Below, one piece after another: positions 46,819 to 54,512 of a stretch of DNA of 54,677 bases. The position numbers and the translations under genes are program-made. The stretch comes from Negativicoccus succinicivorans. GTDB taxonomy: Bacteria; Bacillota; Negativicutes; Veillonellales; Negativicoccaceae. The notes beneath the pieces are model-generated. The model worked only from the letters and a program-made list of their open reading frames with translations, searched no databases and was not told where the DNA came from. Positions within the stretch are counted from its first letter, which is position 1; each line of letters opens with the position of its first letter. The stretch covers positions 1-54,677 of the forward strand of contig NZ_JAHAHH010000002.1 in assembly GCF_018373335.1 (NCBI RefSeq), in the 5' to 3' direction.

Positions 46819-47746
46819 GTCGCCGGATGCTCTGCGTCAGAAATTGGCTCAGCGTCTGAAGCAATATGATATAATAATAACTAATACAAAAACGATCCCG
46901 TACGGTATCCAGTGGAAAGTTGTGCGCGCTGAAAAGACGGCAATTTTAAACACTTATCACGGTAAGAAAGGCTTCCGACTGGTGATCCAAACCAAGGATC
47001 CTGAATGGAAAGAAGAACTGGAAGCCCTGGCAACCAATCTTAATTCGTCTGGCGCGGAAGCGAAGAAAACCAAAGCGTCAACGGAAGATAGAAAAGTAAT
47101 TGACACGCATGTGATCGGTTGTGATGAATCCGGTAAGGGGGATGTACTGGGACCGCTTGTTGTCGCAGCCGTGTATCTTACCAAGGATCAGGCTCGAGAA
47201 GTAGTATCATGGGGCGTTCGTGACAGTAAAGAACTGACCGATCTCCAAATTACGAAATTAGCGCAACGTTTTCTGGATCAATATGAGGATCAAGCTGAAA
47301 TCACAATACTTGTTCCGCAATTATATAATGAAAAATATGCCGCTTATCAAAAAAACGGCAAAAATTTGAATGATCTTTTGACCGATTTGCATTTTTCTAA
47401 TGTCGAAAAACTGTTACAGCGTTTTCCTGCCGAGCAAATTATTTTGGATCGTTTCGCTCGCGAAGAACTAATGCAAAAAAAATGGGCGACGGCGCAAATT
47501 ACCGTGCCTCTTTTACAGACACCGCGTGGCGAACGATATCCGGCCGTGGCAATGGCATCTATCTTAGCCCGTGCTGCATTTGTAAATACGCTGGCATCGT
47601 TAGGAGAAAAGTATCATACGCAACTTCCCAAAGGAGCATCGTTTATGGTGCGCCAGTTCTTGGCAAGTTTTGCACAAAAACATGCACAAAAAGACTTACA
47701 AATGATCGGCAAATGGCACTTCTCAACGTTTGATCGTTATCGATAA
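46808..47746 (+). CDS. rnhC: Ribonuclease HIII
   Basis: The 312-residue enzyme cuts RNA in RNA-DNA hybrids. GCDESGKGDVLGPLVVAA is the diagnostic active-site segment, followed by WGVRDSKELTD and the late AVAMASILARAAF. The first 90 residues form the TBP-like N-terminal domain that RNase HII lacks (IQWKVVRAEKTAILNTYHGK). It starts at TTG inside the end of larC2 with AGGGGAAG upstream. The genome also has RNase HII (19746). Confidence 0.94.
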   Translation: MPNESPDALRQKLAQRLKQYDIIITNTKTIPYGIQWKVVRAEKTAILNTYHGKKGFRLVIQTKDPEWKEELEALATNLNSSGAEAKKTKASTEDRKVIDTHVIGCDESGKGDVLGPLVVAAVYLTKDQAREVVSWGVRDSKELTDLQITKLAQRFLDQYEDQAEITILVPQLYNEKYAAYQKNGKNLNDLLTDLHFSNVEKLLQRFPAEQIILDRFAREELMQKKWATAQITVPLLQTPRGERYPAVAMASILARAAFVNTLASLGEKYHTQLPKGASFMVRQFLASFAQKHAQKDLQMIGKWHFSTFDRYR

Positions 47747-47755
47747 GGAGCCAAT

Positions 47756-48607
47756 ATGAAATTTTTAATTGTGAACGCGGATGATTTTGGTTTACATCCG
47801 TCTGTAAATGAAGCGATAGCGCGCGGTTTTCAAAACGGAATTATTACCAGTACTACCCTATTGGCGGGTGGCGCCGCTTTTGAAGACGCAATCGCCGTAG
47901 CAGAAACATTACCGCGACTCGGAGTGGGCATTCATACTGCGTTAGTCGGTGGGATAGACCCGGTGGCGGATCCGGCGGAAGTAAAAAGTTTGCTTGATAA
48001 AAACGGCAAATTGTTGCCTGATTACGGTGAATTTGTTCGCCGTGATTTGGCTGGCGAGATTGATTATAGCGACGTATACAGGGAACTTTCGGCCCAATTT
48101 GCTAAGATTTCCGAGACAGGCTTAACGATTACGCATGTTGACGGACATCAACACTTACATGTTTGGCCGCGTGTTTTACCGATTGTGTTGACCTTATGTG
48201 AGAAATATCATATTCGTGCGATGCGCATTCCGGCCGAAAATATTCGCTACGGTAAACATCTTGCGGATTGGCGTCGTTTGTTTGGAAAAACGGGTCTTAC
48301 CGTGTTAGCAAATCGGGCACGACGTAAAATCCGTGCTACCGGGATGGTGACGACGGATCATTTTTGGGGGATGATGGACGGCGGTCATTTGACGGAACGA
48401 AAATTGTTACAACTTTTACCGCAATTGCAAGGCGGCTTCCACGAACTGATGTGCCATCCGGGGAGCAGCAACATTCGGTTGGGGGCTCAATATGGCTGGG
48501 AATATAATTGGGAAAAAGAGTACCAGGCGTTAACTTCGCCAGATGTTTATGAATTATTGATGCATGAAGGCATTCACAGAATCAATTTTGGAGTGATCGG
48601 CGCATGA
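47756..48607 (+). CDS. ChbG/YdjC-family carbohydrate deacetylase
   Basis: The 283-residue protein has the ChbG/YdjC/HpnK family fold: NADDFGLHPSVNEAI carries the metal Asp-Asp, GVGIHTALVGG a His, and THVDGHQHLHVWP further His ligands. Known members deacetylate chitooligosaccharides; HpnK of hopanoid clusters is related. It overlaps the next gene, a flippase-like membrane protein, by 4 bases. The pair suggests a cell-envelope glycan or glycolipid step, which is inference. AAGGAG stands before the ATG. Confidence 0.85.
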   Translation: MKFLIVNADDFGLHPSVNEAIARGFQNGIITSTTLLAGGAAFEDAIAVAETLPRLGVGIHTALVGGIDPVADPAEVKSLLDKNGKLLPDYGEFVRRDLAGEIDYSDVYRELSAQFAKISETGLTITHVDGHQHLHVWPRVLPIVLTLCEKYHIRAMRIPAENIRYGKHLADWRRLFGKTGLTVLANRARRKIRATGMVTTDHFWGMMDGGHLTERKLLQLLPQLQGGFHELMCHPGSSNIRLGAQYGWEYNWEKEYQALTSPDVYELLMHEGIHRINFGVIGA

Positions 48608-49626
48608 ATCATACCGTCCGTAACGGTATTTTATTGTTTGCACTGATTGCAATTGTGACCTTTTGCACGGTGTACTTTACTATCGACTTTACTACCTGGC
48701 ACGCACTTACGTATTTTTCCTTTTCCAATATTTTACTGGCGCTTGGAATTTGGAGTGTCGGTATGTATTTCGACGGTCTGCGTTTGCAACGTCTTGTGGC
48801 AATGAACGGTTATAAAGTGCGTCTGATCGGCATTATGCAGGTGATTTTCGGTAACTACTTTATGGGATTGCTGACCCCCGGCGCTGCCGGTGGTGCCATT
48901 GCACAAGTACTGATTTTGCGAAGTATCGGCGTACCGGTGGCTAAAAGCAGTATGATCGTTATCATTCGCACCATTTTTTCGATTTTGTTTTTGGTGTTTG
49001 CGTTACCGTTTGTCTTTTTCTTTGATCATTTGGATATTCCGTATATAGGAAACAGCACTTTATTTTATATTGCGATAGCTTTTTTATTGGCTTGTTTGTT
49101 TGGGTTTTGGTTATTTTCCGGATCTTCTGGCAAAAAATGGACATTTGTTATGCTGCACACTTGCGGTTTTTCCAAGCAACGTATTCGGAAACTTTTGCGT
49201 TTTCTGGATGATTTAACCGTTACTTTACAGATTATGAAAGATAGTCCATGGGATACGTTCCTTGTCTTTCTTTACTCTGGACTTAGCTTGTGTTGTATTT
49301 ACGGAATCTTACCGGCTTTGCTTTGGAATAGTAACACCGCAGTCAGCAACTTATTCTTGTTGGGGCGCATGATCGTCTTGAATTTTATGCTTTACTTTGC
49401 GCCGACACCGGGAGGTACCGGTATTGCGGAAGGATTTTTTGTACTTTTGTTTAAAGGATATGTGCCTCGGGGTACGGTAGGTTTACTTGCCGTCATGTGG
49501 CGTTTTATAGCGGAGTATATCCCATTCTTTTTAGGCATGTATTTTATGTTAACTCTGTTCGGGAAAAAATATTTATTGGGGAAGACTCAAGATCCGGGAC
49601 ACTTACCCCAGCGGTTGGAGGAGTAA
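48604..49626 (+). CDS. Flippase-like membrane protein (UPF0104 / LPG synthase TM domain)
   Basis: The 340-residue protein has about eight membrane segments and the family features LLTPGAAGGAIAQVLILRS and FAPTPGGTGIAEGFFVLLF, the two PGGxG-type loops of the UPF0104/AglD/MprF-N superfamily. Relatives flip lysyl-phosphatidylglycerol or other lipid-linked molecules; some lie in glycolipid clusters. Without the MprF synthase domain it cannot make lysyl-PG. It overlaps the deacetylase gene by 4 bases, so the two are translated together. No substrate can be named. Confidence 0.85.
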   Translation: MNHTVRNGILLFALIAIVTFCTVYFTIDFTTWHALTYFSFSNILLALGIWSVGMYFDGLRLQRLVAMNGYKVRLIGIMQVIFGNYFMGLLTPGAAGGAIAQVLILRSIGVPVAKSSMIVIIRTIFSILFLVFALPFVFFFDHLDIPYIGNSTLFYIAIAFLLACLFGFWLFSGSSGKKWTFVMLHTCGFSKQRIRKLLRFLDDLTVTLQIMKDSPWDTFLVFLYSGLSLCCIYGILPALLWNSNTAVSNLFLLGRMIVLNFMLYFAPTPGGTGIAEGFFVLLFKGYVPRGTVGLLAVMWRFIAEYIPFFLGMYFMLTLFGKKYLLGKTQDPGHLPQRLEE

Positions 49627-49630
49627 CGCA

Positions 49631-50080
49631 GTGGATAACTCAAAAGATACCCAGTTTTATTTGGTCGATGAACGTATATTGCCCGAAGCAATCAAAAAAA
49701 CGATTCAAGTAAAAAACCTTCTCAGCAACGGCGAAGCGAAAACGATTCATCAAGCTGTGCAAATGGCGGATTTAAGTCGCAGTGCGTACTATAAGTATAA
49801 AGATCGCGTGGAACCGTTTTATGAGGCGATTCAAGGAAAGGTGTTTAGCGTTTCCATCATGATTTCGCATGAGGCTGGAGTCTTGTCTCGCGTATTACAA
49901 TTGATCGCACGGGAAAACGGAAGCATTATCACCATTAATCAAGGAATTCCATTGCAGGATATCGCCAATGTAACGATGTCATTTGAAACTCGACATATGA
50001 AGATAAGCGTCGAGGATATTATCAAACGCATCGGCCGGATTAAGGGCGTTAAGGAAATAACTTTAATTGGACATGAATAA
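49631..50080 (+). CDS. ACT-domain protein of the UPF0735/PheB family
   Basis: The 149-residue protein has a helix-turn-helix-like N-terminal part (IHQAVQMADLSRSAYYKYKD, about 40-58) followed by a C-terminal ACT domain (VFSVSIMISHEAGVLSRVLQ on). Its Bacillus relative was named PheB. A DNA-binding start joined to an amino-acid-sensing domain, next to hom and thrB, suggests an aspartate-family regulator; this has not been shown. It starts at GTG 49631, 4 bases after the previous gene, with GGAGGAG upstream. Confidence 0.88.
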   Translation: MDNSKDTQFYLVDERILPEAIKKTIQVKNLLSNGEAKTIHQAVQMADLSRSAYYKYKDRVEPFYEAIQGKVFSVSIMISHEAGVLSRVLQLIARENGSIITINQGIPLQDIANVTMSFETRHMKISVEDIIKRIGRIKGVKEITLIGHE

Positions 50081-50090
50081 GGAGGCAGCG

Positions 50091-51401
50091 ATGGAATCAA
50101 TATATATTGGTCTGTTGGGACTGGGGACGGTTGGATCCGGCGTTTTAAACACCTTAGAAAAAAATCGTGCGATTATCGAAGAAGATTTGGGTAGCCCGAT
50201 TCGAATTAAACGCGTTCTTGTCAAAGACGTTGATGGATACGGTCATTTGAATATCCCCTCTGATCTGACTATTACGGATGATATCAATGACATTTTGGAT
50301 GATCCGGATATTTCGATTATGGTTGAAGTTATGGGCGGCATTCATCCGGCCAAAGAATTTATTTTGGAAGCTCTTCGGCGGGGTAAAAGCGTAGTTAGCG
50401 CCAATAAAGATCTGGTTTCGATGCACGGTCCTGAAATTGTCTCTGCGGCCGTTGAAAATGCTGCCGATTTTATGTGCGAAGCCAGTGTCGGCGGCGGTAT
50501 TCCGATTTTATTACCCTTGCAAAAATCGCTGAAGGCAAATCAAATTGCAGAAATTGTCGGAATCATTAACGGAACTACGAATTATATCCTTACGGAAATG
50601 ACCGAAAAAAACATGTCGTATCAGGATGCATTAGAGAATGCGCAAAAGCTGGGATTTGCTGAAGCGGATCCGACTGCAGATGTCGGCGGTTTTGATGCCG
50701 CCCGCAAAATTGCTATTTTAAGCTCCATCGGTTTCCGAGCCAATGTGACCAGCGACGACGTTTCTGTTGAGGGAATTGAAGCAATTGACAGTAAAGATAT
50801 TCAGTTTGCCAAAGAATTCGGTTATGTCATCAAATTATTGGCTGTAGCCCGACAACAATCAGAGGGAGTTGCGGCAGCGGTATATCCTGCATTTGTACCA
50901 CAAGATCATCCGCTGGCCGCGGTACGTGGTGCGTATAATGCTGTCTACATTGTAGGTAATGCGGTTGATGATATCATGTTTTACGGTAAAGGCGCCGGTT
51001 CATACCCGACGGCCAGTGCCGTATTGGGCGATGTGCTGGAAATTGCGGATCACTTGCACCATCATACAACTGGGAAAAATGCGTGGCTGAAAGAGAATAA
51101 TCCGGCACATTTTATGGATCCCAACTTTTTGCGGTCGTCGTACTATTTTCGTCTTATTGTTGACAATGCACCCGGCGTTCTGTCGGAGATTTCACAATGC
51201 TTTGCACAAGACGGCGTGAGCATAAAAACAATGTGGCAACGAGGAAATTTGGAAGAGACGGCGGAAATTGTAATGGTTGTTTACCCGGCAGGAGATACGG
51301 CGGTTCAAAACGTGAGGGCAAGGTTGCAAAATTTGAACTGCGTACGTGAAATCGCCAATGTTTTACGAGTGCTTGAGGAAAGCGGCAATGGCGACCGTTA
51401 A
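50091..51401 (+). CDS. hom: Homoserine dehydrogenase
   Basis: The 436-residue enzyme reduces aspartate semialdehyde to homoserine. The NAD(P) motif is GLLGLGTVGSGV, the substrate and catalytic part has VGGGIPILLPLQKSL, INGTTNYILTEM and GFAEADPTADVGGFDAARK, and a C-terminal ACT domain (from NAPGVLSEIS) provides for threonine control. ATG 50091 follows AAGGAGG; an in-frame ATG at 50067 is inside the previous gene. It overlaps thrB by 14 bases. Confidence 0.97.
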   Translation: MESIYIGLLGLGTVGSGVLNTLEKNRAIIEEDLGSPIRIKRVLVKDVDGYGHLNIPSDLTITDDINDILDDPDISIMVEVMGGIHPAKEFILEALRRGKSVVSANKDLVSMHGPEIVSAAVENAADFMCEASVGGGIPILLPLQKSLKANQIAEIVGIINGTTNYILTEMTEKNMSYQDALENAQKLGFAEADPTADVGGFDAARKIAILSSIGFRANVTSDDVSVEGIEAIDSKDIQFAKEFGYVIKLLAVARQQSEGVAAAVYPAFVPQDHPLAAVRGAYNAVYIVGNAVDDIMFYGKGAGSYPTASAVLGDVLEIADHLHHHTTGKNAWLKENNPAHFMDPNFLRSSYYFRLIVDNAPGVLSEISQCFAQDGVSIKTMWQRGNLEETAEIVMVVYPAGDTAVQNVRARLQNLNCVREIANVLRVLEESGNGDR

Positions 51402-52311
51402 GATTCGTGTACCGGCGACGACGGCAAATCTCGGGTGTGGTTTCGATGTCTTCGGAATGGCGTTGGACTTATATAATGAAGTCACCTTTATTCCTGGCAG
51501 GGGGGCTCTTACCGGTGAAATACATGGGGAAGGAGCGGATACGCTCGTATTTAACGAGCAGAACCTTTTCTATAAGAGCATGAAGTTTTTCGCTACCCAT
51601 TACGGAGTTGATTTACCCCACGGACATCTGGTTATGGAACATCGTATTCCCATGGCAAGAGGCTTGGGGAGTTCTTCGGCGGCGGTAGTAGGCGGAGTGT
51701 TTTTAGCCAATCAAATTACCGGCCTGCAGCGTTCGAAAGAAGAACTTTTGCCTCTGGTGGTGGCATTGGAAGGCCATCCTGATAATGTTACGCCTTGTCT
51801 CTTGGGCGGCTTTTGTTCAGCACATCATATTGATGATGATTGGCAGATTTCCCAATTCTCTGTGCCGTCCGACTGGCGTTTTGTAGTCGTATCGCCCCGC
51901 TCGGAAGTATCGACGCAAAAGGCGCGGGCGATTATGCCACAGACGGTTTCGTTGCAAGATGCGATTCAAACCATTTCCGGAGCGGCCGCGTTGATCGGTG
52001 CATTAGTGAACCGACGCCCTCAACTTTTACAAACGGCATTTGCCGATCGTTTGCACGTGCCGTACCGCCTGACGCTCATTCCGCATGGCAAAGAAGTACT
52101 GAAAGCCGCTTTGCAGGCAGGCGCATACGCATCGACTATCAGCGGCTCAGGCAGCACCTTATTGGCAGTTAGTGATGAGAATCATGCCACTGCTGTGGGG
52201 AAAGCCATGAAAATGAAATTTGGTGAAGAGGAAGCGGCGCAAGTGCATATTGTCACGGTTTGTGCCGACGGTGTAGCGCTGATTCCCCTTGACAAAGAGA
52301 CGCAAAATTAA
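51388..52311 (+). CDS. thrB: Homoserine kinase
   Basis: The 307-residue GHMP kinase phosphorylates homoserine ahead of threonine synthase. RVPATTANLGCGFDVFG opens the fold, PMARGLGSSSAAVVGG is the ATP loop, and SGSGSTLLA is the third motif. Threonine synthase (thrC) is not next to it. The promoter of the tRNA-Pro unit overlaps its last bases. Confidence 0.96.
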   Translation: MATVKIRVPATTANLGCGFDVFGMALDLYNEVTFIPGRGALTGEIHGEGADTLVFNEQNLFYKSMKFFATHYGVDLPHGHLVMEHRIPMARGLGSSSAAVVGGVFLANQITGLQRSKEELLPLVVALEGHPDNVTPCLLGGFCSAHHIDDDWQISQFSVPSDWRFVVVSPRSEVSTQKARAIMPQTVSLQDAIQTISGAAALIGALVNRRPQLLQTAFADRLHVPYRLTLIPHGKEVLKAALQAGAYASTISGSGSTLLAVSDENHATAVGKAMKMKFGEEEAAQVHIVTVCADGVALIPLDKETQN

Positions 52312-52322
52312 TATTCTATAAT
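52289..52322 (+). promoter_or_regulatory. Promoter of tRNA-Pro and ndk
   Basis: TTGACA (52289-52294) is consensus. Two -10 boxes overlap: TATTCT (52312-52317) at 17 bases and a perfect TATAAT (52317-52322) at 22 bases. Either would start RNA a few bases before the tRNA. Confidence 0.6.
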
Positions 52323-52329
52323 GAGATGT

Positions 52330-52406
52330 CGGGACGTAGCTCAGTTTGGTAGAGCGCTACCTTGGGGTGGTAGAGGTCGCATGTTCAAATCATGTCGTTC
52401 CGACCA
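52330..52406 (+). tRNA. tRNA-Pro (anticodon GGG)
   Basis: All four arms fold: acceptor CGGGACG/CGTTCCG (one G-T), D stem GCTC/GAGC, anticodon stem CTACC/GGTAG with loop TTGGGGT (anticodon GGG at 52364-52366), and T arm GCATG/CATGT around TTCAAAT. ACCA at the 3' end is encoded. The 77-base gene has proline tRNA features such as C1-G72. It reads CCC and CCU. Confidence 0.95.
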
Positions 52407-52454
52407 CCTTAACTGGTCCCCTCCTTGTCAGAGGTACCGTGTCAAGGATACATC

Positions 52455-52492
52455 AGCCAAAGAGGACGGGCTAAGGTCTCTTTGGCTTTTAT
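52455..52492 (+). terminator. Terminator or attenuator between tRNA-Pro and ndk
   Basis: AGCCAAAGAG and CTCTTTGGCT form a 10-bp stem around a 13-base loop, followed by TTTTATTTTT. With 48 bases between it and the tRNA it ends the tRNA transcript; no separate ndk promoter is obvious, so ndk may depend on readthrough. Confidence 0.8.
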
Positions 52493-52517
52493 TTTTAACA
52501 AAAGGAGAGCGATGTAA

Positions 52518-52922
52518 ATGGAAAAAACATTAGTATTAGTTAAGCCGGACGGAGTTCAGAAAAAAATCTGCGGCGAAGTTATCTCGCGTTTTGAACGCAA
52601 AGGGCTTTCGATCGATGCCATTCGCATGGAACAGATCTCGTCGGAATTAGCGAAGAAGCATTACGCTGTACACGAGGGCAAACCGTTTTTTGACGGTTTG
52701 ATTCAATTCATTACGTCGGGGCCGTTGCTGGCAATGGTAATCAGCGGTGAAAATGCCATTGCAGCCGTTCGTCAAATCAATGGTGCAACGAATCCGATTG
52801 AAGCGGTACCGGGCTCGATTCGTGGCGATTTTGCGACATCGATTGATGAAAACATTGTGCATGCATCGGACGCTCCGGAAACGGCAGCACAGGAAATCGC
52901 ACTCTGGTTCCCGGAACTGTAA
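52518..52922 (+). CDS. ndk: Nucleoside diphosphate kinase
   Basis: The 134-residue kinase balances NTP pools by transferring phosphate through a His. LVKPDGVQKKICGEVISRFE and RGDFATS are family motifs; NIVHASD has the phospho-His at residue 115. The length is slightly short of 140. AGGAGA lies 9 bases before the ATG, and an ATG-TAA pair sits directly in front of the start (52512-52517), in the same frame. Confidence 0.97.
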   Translation: MEKTLVLVKPDGVQKKICGEVISRFERKGLSIDAIRMEQISSELAKKHYAVHEGKPFFDGLIQFITSGPLLAMVISGENAIAAVRQINGATNPIEAVPGSIRGDFATSIDENIVHASDAPETAAQEIALWFPEL

Positions 52923-52932
52923 GGAGGCTATT

Positions 52933-53442
52933 ATGTCTAAGGTATACACAAAAACGGGTGATAAAGGGACGACGGCGTTATATACAGGACAACGCCTTCC
53001 CAAATACAGCACTCGTGTCGAAACGTACGGGATTATCGATGAAGCACAGGCTGTTTTAGGCATGGCTCGCGCAGCGGCCCACCTACAAGAAGTCAAAGAT
53101 GATATTTACGCACTGCAAAAAGATCTGTGGATACTGATGGCAGATACGGCCAGCCTTGGTAAAGATCCGGACATTACTGATGAACGGGTCGAAGAATTAG
53201 AACAAATGATTGATAAGTACGATGCACGTCTGGAGCCGCTTACTAAATTTTTAGTTCCCGGTGAAACCGCGGCTGAAGCATTTCTAAATGTTGCCAGAAC
53301 AGTAGTGCGTCGTGCGGAGCGCTCTTACTGGAAATTGCATGCAGAAGAAGGCGAAGAGGTTAACGAAGTCGATATTCGCTATTTAAATCGTCTTTCCGAT
53401 GTATGCTATATTTTAGGACGTGCAGAGTCAGAATTGAAATAA
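52933..53442 (+). CDS. PduO-type cob(I)alamin adenosyltransferase
   Basis: The 169-residue protein is the PduO/MMAB-type adenosyltransferase, unrelated in fold to CobO. TKTGDKGTTALYTG opens it, and RTVVRRAERSYW and YLNRLSDVCYILGR are the signature segments of its ATP and corrinoid site. It converts cob(I)alamin to adenosylcobalamin. AAGGAGG stands 5 bases before the ATG, 10 bases after ndk. The cobU-cobQ group follows beyond one minus-strand gene. Confidence 0.95.
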   Translation: MSKVYTKTGDKGTTALYTGQRLPKYSTRVETYGIIDEAQAVLGMARAAAHLQEVKDDIYALQKDLWILMADTASLGKDPDITDERVEELEQMIDKYDARLEPLTKFLVPGETAAEAFLNVARTVVRRAERSYWKLHAEEGEEVNEVDIRYLNRLSDVCYILGRAESELK

Positions 53443-53471
53443 AAAAACAACTCCCACAGGGAGTTGTTTTT
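53443..53471. terminator. Terminator between the adenosyltransferase and the minus-strand gene
   Basis: AAAAACAACTCCC and GGGAGTTGTTTTT form a 13-bp stem around ACA. It lies between convergent genes and has A and T tracts on both sides, so it should work both ways. Confidence 0.88.
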
Positions 53472-53475
53472 TATT

Positions 53476-53853
53476 TTATTTGTCATTTGCCGGTTTACCG
53501 TTTTCCTGTTCTTCCTGTTCTTTAAGTAAAGTTTCGGCCGGACTCGGATAGAAGAACAGGCAGTGTGTCGGTTGAAACTCTTCACTTGCCGATTTTTCCA
53601 TAATGAGACGCGTAATTTGTTCTTCAAACGCTATAATATCTTGCGGTTTTATCACAGTATCTTCTACCAATACTGTGATATAATCTTTGACTTCCGGAGC
53701 GTTTTCGGGAACTTCTGCACGATCCAAAGGGATGCCCAGAATGATTCGGATAGTTGCGGCATACGCATCGCTCGCATCAAAAATAGTAGCGCGATACGTA
53801 TGTTGCCATAGCGTGCGCATTAAATCTACGCGGTAAGTCTTGTTGTCTGCCAT
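53476..53853 (-). CDS. Unrecognised 125-residue protein
   Basis: I do not recognise a family. The protein is soluble, with no signal peptide or membrane segment. Residues 1-90 look folded, with alternating hydrophobic positions and helices (YRATIFDASDAYAATIRIIL; VKDYITVLVEDTVIKPQDII). The last 30 residues are charged and probably disordered (ETLLKEQEEQENGKPANDK). GAGGTGA stands before the ATG, and a minus-strand TATAAT lies 30 bases upstream, so it is likely a real gene. It is flanked by a B12 adenosyltransferase and cobU, but a role in B12 metabolism is only a guess. Confidence 0.75.
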   Translation of the reverse strand: MADNKTYRVDLMRTLWQHTYRATIFDASDAYAATIRIILGIPLDRAEVPENAPEVKDYITVLVEDTVIKPQDIIAFEEQITRLIMEKSASEEFQPTHCLFFYPSPAETLLKEQEEQENGKPANDK

Positions 53854-53882
53854 TTATTTCACCTCATTGATTTATTTCTATT

Positions 53883-53911
53883 ATTATAGCTGATTTTACT
53901 TAAGATCGCCA
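53883..53911 (-). promoter_or_regulatory. Probable promoter of the unrecognised gene
   Basis: On the minus strand a perfect TATAAT (53883-53888) has TGGCGA 17 bases upstream. The -35 match is weak. Confidence 0.45.
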
Positions 53912-53927
53912 TTAAGGAGGAAGAGGA

Positions 53928-54503
53928 GTGGGATCCATTACGATGATATTAGGCGGTGCCCGTAGCGGTAAAAGTGCTTATGCCGAAATGATTTTAGAGC
54001 AACATTCGGCGGTGAGCAAGGGCTACATAGCAACCGCCCGCGTTTGGGATGAAGAAATGGCGTTGCGGGTACGTTGGCACCAGGAACGTCGACCCGATGC
54101 GTGGCAAACGTTTATGTATGATCCGCCTGAGTCGAAATCTTTGAAAGAGATCATAGAAGTTTGCGAGGTCTATCTGTTTGACTGTGTTACAATGTATGTA
54201 AATAATTTATTAATGGACCGTTTAACGGAAGAGGAGCTGATTCCGGGAAACAGCATCTCAAAAGAACGCCTACAGATCGTTACGGAAGCAGTTGAAATGG
54301 AGATTCAAAAACTTATCGACACGATTGTTTCCAGTGACAAGGACTTTATTTTTGTTTCCGATGAATTAGGCCTGGGAATCGTGCCGGATAATCCGTTAAG
54401 TCGAATCTATCGCGATTTAGTCGGTTTGGCCAATCAGCGCTTGGCTGCGCAAGCACAACGGGTTGAATTTGTGCTTTGCGGGATTCCGAAACGGATCAAA
54501 TAA
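53928..54503 (+). CDS. cobU: Adenosylcobinamide kinase / guanylyltransferase
   Basis: The 191-residue bifunctional enzyme phosphorylates adenosylcobinamide and then adds GMP, in assembly of the lower ligand loop of B12. The P-loop is GGARSGKS (residues 9-16); RVRWHQERR places the guanylylated His at residue 51; SDELGLGIVPDNPLSRIYRD is the conserved end. It starts at GTG after GGAGGAAGAGGA. cobQ follows 9 bases later. Confidence 0.95.
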   Translation: MGSITMILGGARSGKSAYAEMILEQHSAVSKGYIATARVWDEEMALRVRWHQERRPDAWQTFMYDPPESKSLKEIIEVCEVYLFDCVTMYVNNLLMDRLTEEELIPGNSISKERLQIVTEAVEMEIQKLIDTIVSSDKDFIFVSDELGLGIVPDNPLSRIYRDLVGLANQRLAAQAQRVEFVLCGIPKRIK

Positions 54504-54512
54504 GGAGGACGC

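Noticed and set aside
52321..52533. 70-codon open frame over the tRNA
   Set aside because: It runs through a fully foldable tRNA-Pro and a terminator and has no ribosome site.
53440..53475. Attachment site near the unrecognised gene
   Set aside because: The inverted repeat has A and T tracts and lies between convergent genes, which a terminator explains fully.
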